Source of the DNA: Betaproteobacteria bacterium RIFCSPLOWO2_02_FULL_62_17
GTDB lineage: Bacteria; Pseudomonadota; Gammaproteobacteria; Burkholderiales; SG8-39
DNA length: 7,947 nt
Assembly: GCA_001770355.1 (NCBI GenBank)
Contig: MEQV01000170.1
Span: forward strand, 1-7,947
Direction of reading: 5' to 3'
Positions 6,428 through 7,947 of the stretch are shown in pieces. Within the stretch, counting starts at the first letter, position 1, and every line of letters begins with the position of its first letter. The notes beneath the pieces are model-generated. The model had not been told where the DNA came from and made no database searches. It saw only the letters and a list, made by a program, of their open reading frames with translations. The position numbers were made by a program, and so were the translations under genes.

Positions 6428-6858
6428 TTCACGCCCTCCACCGTAATCCCCATTGAACGTGCGCTGCCCGCGATGGTGCGAACCGCCGCATCCAGGTCGG
6501 CTGCGGTAAGGTCGGGCATCTTGGCCTTCGCGATATCTTCGACTTGCGCACGGGTAATCCTGCCAACCTTTTCGAGGTGAGGAACCTTGCTCCCCTTTTC
6601 GATTCCGGCGGCCTTCTTGATCAATACCGTGGCGGGCGGCGTCTTGATGATGAATGTAAAGCTCTTGTCCGCAAATGCCGTTATCACCACGGGAAGCGGG
6701 AGACCGGGTTCCATCTTCTGTGTCTGCGCGTTGAACGCCTTGCAGAACTCCATGATGTTCAGTCCGCGCTGGCCCAGCGCCGGACCTATGGGCGGGCTGG
6801 GATTGGCCTTGCCTGCCGGGACCTGCAATTTGATATAGCCGACTATCTTCTTCGCCAT
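6424..6858 (-). CDS. rplK: 50S ribosomal protein L11
   Basis: L11 binds the GTPase-associated centre of 23S rRNA together with L10, modulates factor binding, and is needed for RelA-dependent stringent response. The 144-residue product is close to the normal length. The N-terminal domain holds ANPSPPIGPALGQRGLNIMEF (18-38); its prolines at 22 and 23 are the region altered in thiostrepton-type resistance in other bacteria and look wild type here. The C-terminal RNA-binding domain runs from about 75 to 144 and ends GSARSMGITVEGVK. AGGAG at 6870-6866 lies 7 bases before the ATG. It overlaps rplA by 4 bases downstream and is separated from nusG by 105 bases upstream, where a candidate L1 operator lies directly before the ribosome binding site. 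Confidence 0.99.
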   Translation of the reverse strand: MAKKIVGYIKLQVPAGKANPSPPIGPALGQRGLNIMEFCKAFNAQTQKMEPGLPLPVVITAFADKSFTFIIKTPPATVLIKKAAGIEKGSKVPHLEKVGRITRAQVEDIAKAKMPDLTAADLDAAVRTIAGSARSMGITVEGVK

Positions 6859-6873
6859 GCTGGCTCTCCTATT

Positions 6874-6900
6874 GGGTGCGATCGGGCTTGCGCCCTCCCC
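6874..6900 (-). promoter_or_regulatory. Candidate L1 translational operator before rplK
   Basis: The minus strand has GGGC (6895-6892), loop GCAA, GCCC (6887-6884), flanked 5' by GGGGA and 3' by GATCGCACCC, with GGG/CCC able to close an outer stem around an asymmetric loop. This resembles the L1 binding fold, where a short GC stem is flanked by GGGAG-like bases on one side and a GA-rich bulge before CC on the other. It ends 3 bases before the rplK ribosome binding site, the right place for feedback control by L1. The pairing is visible; binding by L1 is inferred, since I compare with the motif from memory. Confidence 0.45.
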
Positions 6901-6963
6901 GGTTCAAAACCACTTGCCTCAATCCCGGCGCGACGCGCGTGAGTCCGTCACATCCGAATACAT

Positions 6964-7500
6964 CTATGCCTTTTCGACCTGCCCGAACTCCAATTCCACA
7001 GGTGTTGCGCGGCCAAAAATCGTCACTGACACCCGAAGCTTGGACTTGTCGTAATTGACGTCTTCGACCGAACCATGAAAATCCGTAAACGGGCCTTCCT
7101 TAATTCGGACCGCTTCGCCAATTTCAAACAAAACCTTTGGCTTGGGTTTTTCCACGCCTTCGCGCATCTGGTGCATGATGGCCTGGACCTCCTTCTCGCT
7201 GATTGGCGGGGGTTTCCTGCCATGCGCGGCGCCCACGAAACCGGTTACCTTTGGCGTATTTTTCACCAGGTGCCAGGCTTCATCGGTTATGTCCATCTCG
7301 ACCAGCACATATCCGGGGAAAAATTTTCTCTCCGAAATATTCTTCTGTCCGCCCTTCATTTCCACGACCTCTTCGGTCGGCACCAGTATCTTGCCGAACA
7401 TCTCCTGCATTCCTGCCCGGGCGATCCGCTCCAGCAACGTGCGCTGCACCGTTTTCTCGAACCCGGAGTAAGCGTGTACGACGTACCAGCGCATGGTCAT
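6964..7500 (-). CDS. nusG: Transcription termination/antitermination factor NusG
   Basis: NusG binds the beta' clamp of elongating RNA polymerase, suppresses pausing, and through its KOW domain contacts Rho or ribosomal protein S10 to couple transcription with termination or translation. The NGN domain spans about 3-115 (RWYVVHAYSGFEKTVQRTL, EKFFPGYVLVEM-like stretch at 58-69, NTPKVTGFVG at 81-90) and the KOW domain about 125-178 (GEAVRIKEGPFTDFHGSVED, then VSVTIFGRATPVELEFGQVEKA), with Phe162 matching the S10/Rho-contact phenylalanine. I chose the ATG at 7500 (178 residues, MTMRWYVV): it overlaps the secE stop as ATGA and has GGAAG at 7510-7506. An upstream ATG at 7512 and a downstream one at 7494 are possible. 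A PPP run at 97-99 lies in the variable NGN loop. Confidence 0.98.
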   Translation of the reverse strand: MTMRWYVVHAYSGFEKTVQRTLLERIARAGMQEMFGKILVPTEEVVEMKGGQKNISERKFFPGYVLVEMDITDEAWHLVKNTPKVTGFVGAAHGRKPPPISEKEVQAIMHQMREGVEKPKPKVLFEIGEAVRIKEGPFTDFHGSVEDVNYDKSKLRVSVTIFGRATPVELEFGQVEKA

Positions 7501-7850
7501 GACTTCTTCCAACCTAAAATCAAGTCATAGAGCACCACTTCCAGAGTCTTGTCCGTGACCCAGAGAAATACCGCCATGACGACGACAAATGCGAAAACCA
7601 CCCCGGTGGTCTGCAACGATTCTTTGCGCGACGGCCACACGACCTTTTTTGTCTCGGTAACCGACTCTCTGGCAAAGGCAAAGAACTGTTGACCGGGCGC
7701 GCTGAACCATGCGACCGCGCCGCCCGCGACGATACCGGCCATCAGCGCCACCAGGCGAAGCACCGTGGCGCTGGACGAGAGCAGGTAATAGGCCGCCACA
7801 CCGCCAATCACGCAAAGCACTGCGATAGAAACTTTAATTTTGTCAGCCAT
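7497..7850 (-). CDS. secE: Preprotein translocase subunit SecE
   Basis: SecE is the essential clamp subunit of the SecYEG protein-conducting channel in the inner membrane. With the start at 7850 the product has 117 residues and the three-helix form typical of proteobacteria: hydrophobic segments at about 7-24 and 30-49, an amphipathic stretch at 54-66, the conserved hinge ETKKVVWPSRKE at 66-77, and the third helix at about 82-98, ending in LYDLILGWKKS. The MADKIK start is chosen because it matches other betaproteobacterial SecE proteins; an in-frame ATG at 7862 would add MTGQ, and neither start has a strong ribosome binding site (GGA at 7856-7854 for the chosen one is weak). The gene overlaps nusG by 4 bases and lies 51 bases after tRNA-Trp, with no terminator visible between them. 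Confidence 0.97.
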   Translation of the reverse strand: MADKIKVSIAVLCVIGGVAAYYLLSSSATVLRLVALMAGIVAGGAVAWFSAPGQQFFAFARESVTETKKVVWPSRKESLQTTGVVFAFVVVMAVFLWVTDKTLEVVLYDLILGWKKS

Positions 7851-7901
7851 CTGTCCGGTCATCGCGGCTGCTTAACCGCTCCCGTCCTTCCTAGTTTGTT
7901 T

Positions 7902-7947
7902 TGGCAGGCCAAGAGGGAATCGAACCCCCAACCTTCGGTTTTGGAGA
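7902..7947 (-). tRNA. tRNA-Trp (anticodon CCA), 3' part only
   Basis: The minus strand from the window edge reads the anticodon loop CTCCAAA with anticodon CCA at 7944-7942, the 3' anticodon stem ACCGA, a five-base variable region, a T arm with GGTTCGATTCC (T stem and T loop), the acceptor 3' strand TGGCCT, the discriminator G and an encoded CCA end at 7904-7902. These 46 bases match tRNA positions 31-76. The 5' acceptor strand, D arm and 5' anticodon stem are beyond the window. In many proteobacteria a tRNA-Trp gene lies between tuf and secE, so a tuf gene is expected just outside. Confidence 0.95.

Noticed and set aside
7510..7512. Upstream ATG as the nusG start (adds MEEV)
   Set aside because: It lies inside secE and its use would place the GGAAG ribosome binding site inside the coding region; the ATG at 7500 has that site and the ATGA overlap.
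7860..7862. Upstream ATG as the secE start
   Set aside because: It would add only MTGQ, has no ribosome binding site at a workable distance, and the MADKIK start fits the family better; it cannot be fully excluded.

Overview
The window is one end-to-end piece of the conserved secE-nusG-rplKAJL-rpoBC cluster, with every gene on the minus strand, so transcription runs from the high-coordinate end to the low-coordinate end. Order in the direction of transcription: the 3' part of a tRNA-Trp gene, secE, nusG, rplK (L11), rplA (L1), a 366-base regulatory spacer, rplJ (L10), rplL (L7/L12), a 138-base spacer with two stem-loops, rpoB (RNA polymerase beta), and the first 16 codons of rpoC. Both ends are cut: tRNA-Trp lacks its 5' part and rpoC lacks nearly everything.

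The organism looks like a betaproteobacterium, near the Nitrosomonadales/Rhodocyclales/Neisseriales side. The reasons are protein wording remembered from these groups (NusG beginning xxRWYVVHAYSGFEK, SecE beginning MADKIK and ending LYDLILGWK, the RpoB rifampicin region with DQTNPLSEITHKRRV), the tRNA-Trp placed just before secE, a 1380-residue RpoB and moderately high GC. No genus can be assigned from the sequence alone.

The genes make a membrane translocon subunit (SecE), a transcription elongation/termination factor (NusG), the L1 and L11 proteins and the L10-L7/L12 stalk of the 50S subunit, and the catalytic core of RNA polymerase. Gene spacing indicates tight coupling: secE/nusG and rplK/rplA each overlap by ATGA, and rplJ/rplL are 47 bases apart. 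Three spacers carry structure: a candidate L1 translational operator before rplK, a well-formed L10 leader before rplJ, and a hairpin pair between rplL and rpoB where attenuation or RNA processing is known in E. coli.

I found no mobile element, CRISPR array, foreign-looking gene or undescribed multi-gene system. The points worth a second look are regulatory (L10 leader, L1 operator, TTG start of rplJ, intercistronic hairpins, a small unexplained reading frame in the rplJ leader) or protein-level variants (an RpoB lobe insertion, Thr at the Ala532-equivalent of RpoB, a repeated FVRTL in L10, a cysteine in L7/L12). Long open frames on the plus strand are antisense shadows of rpoB.
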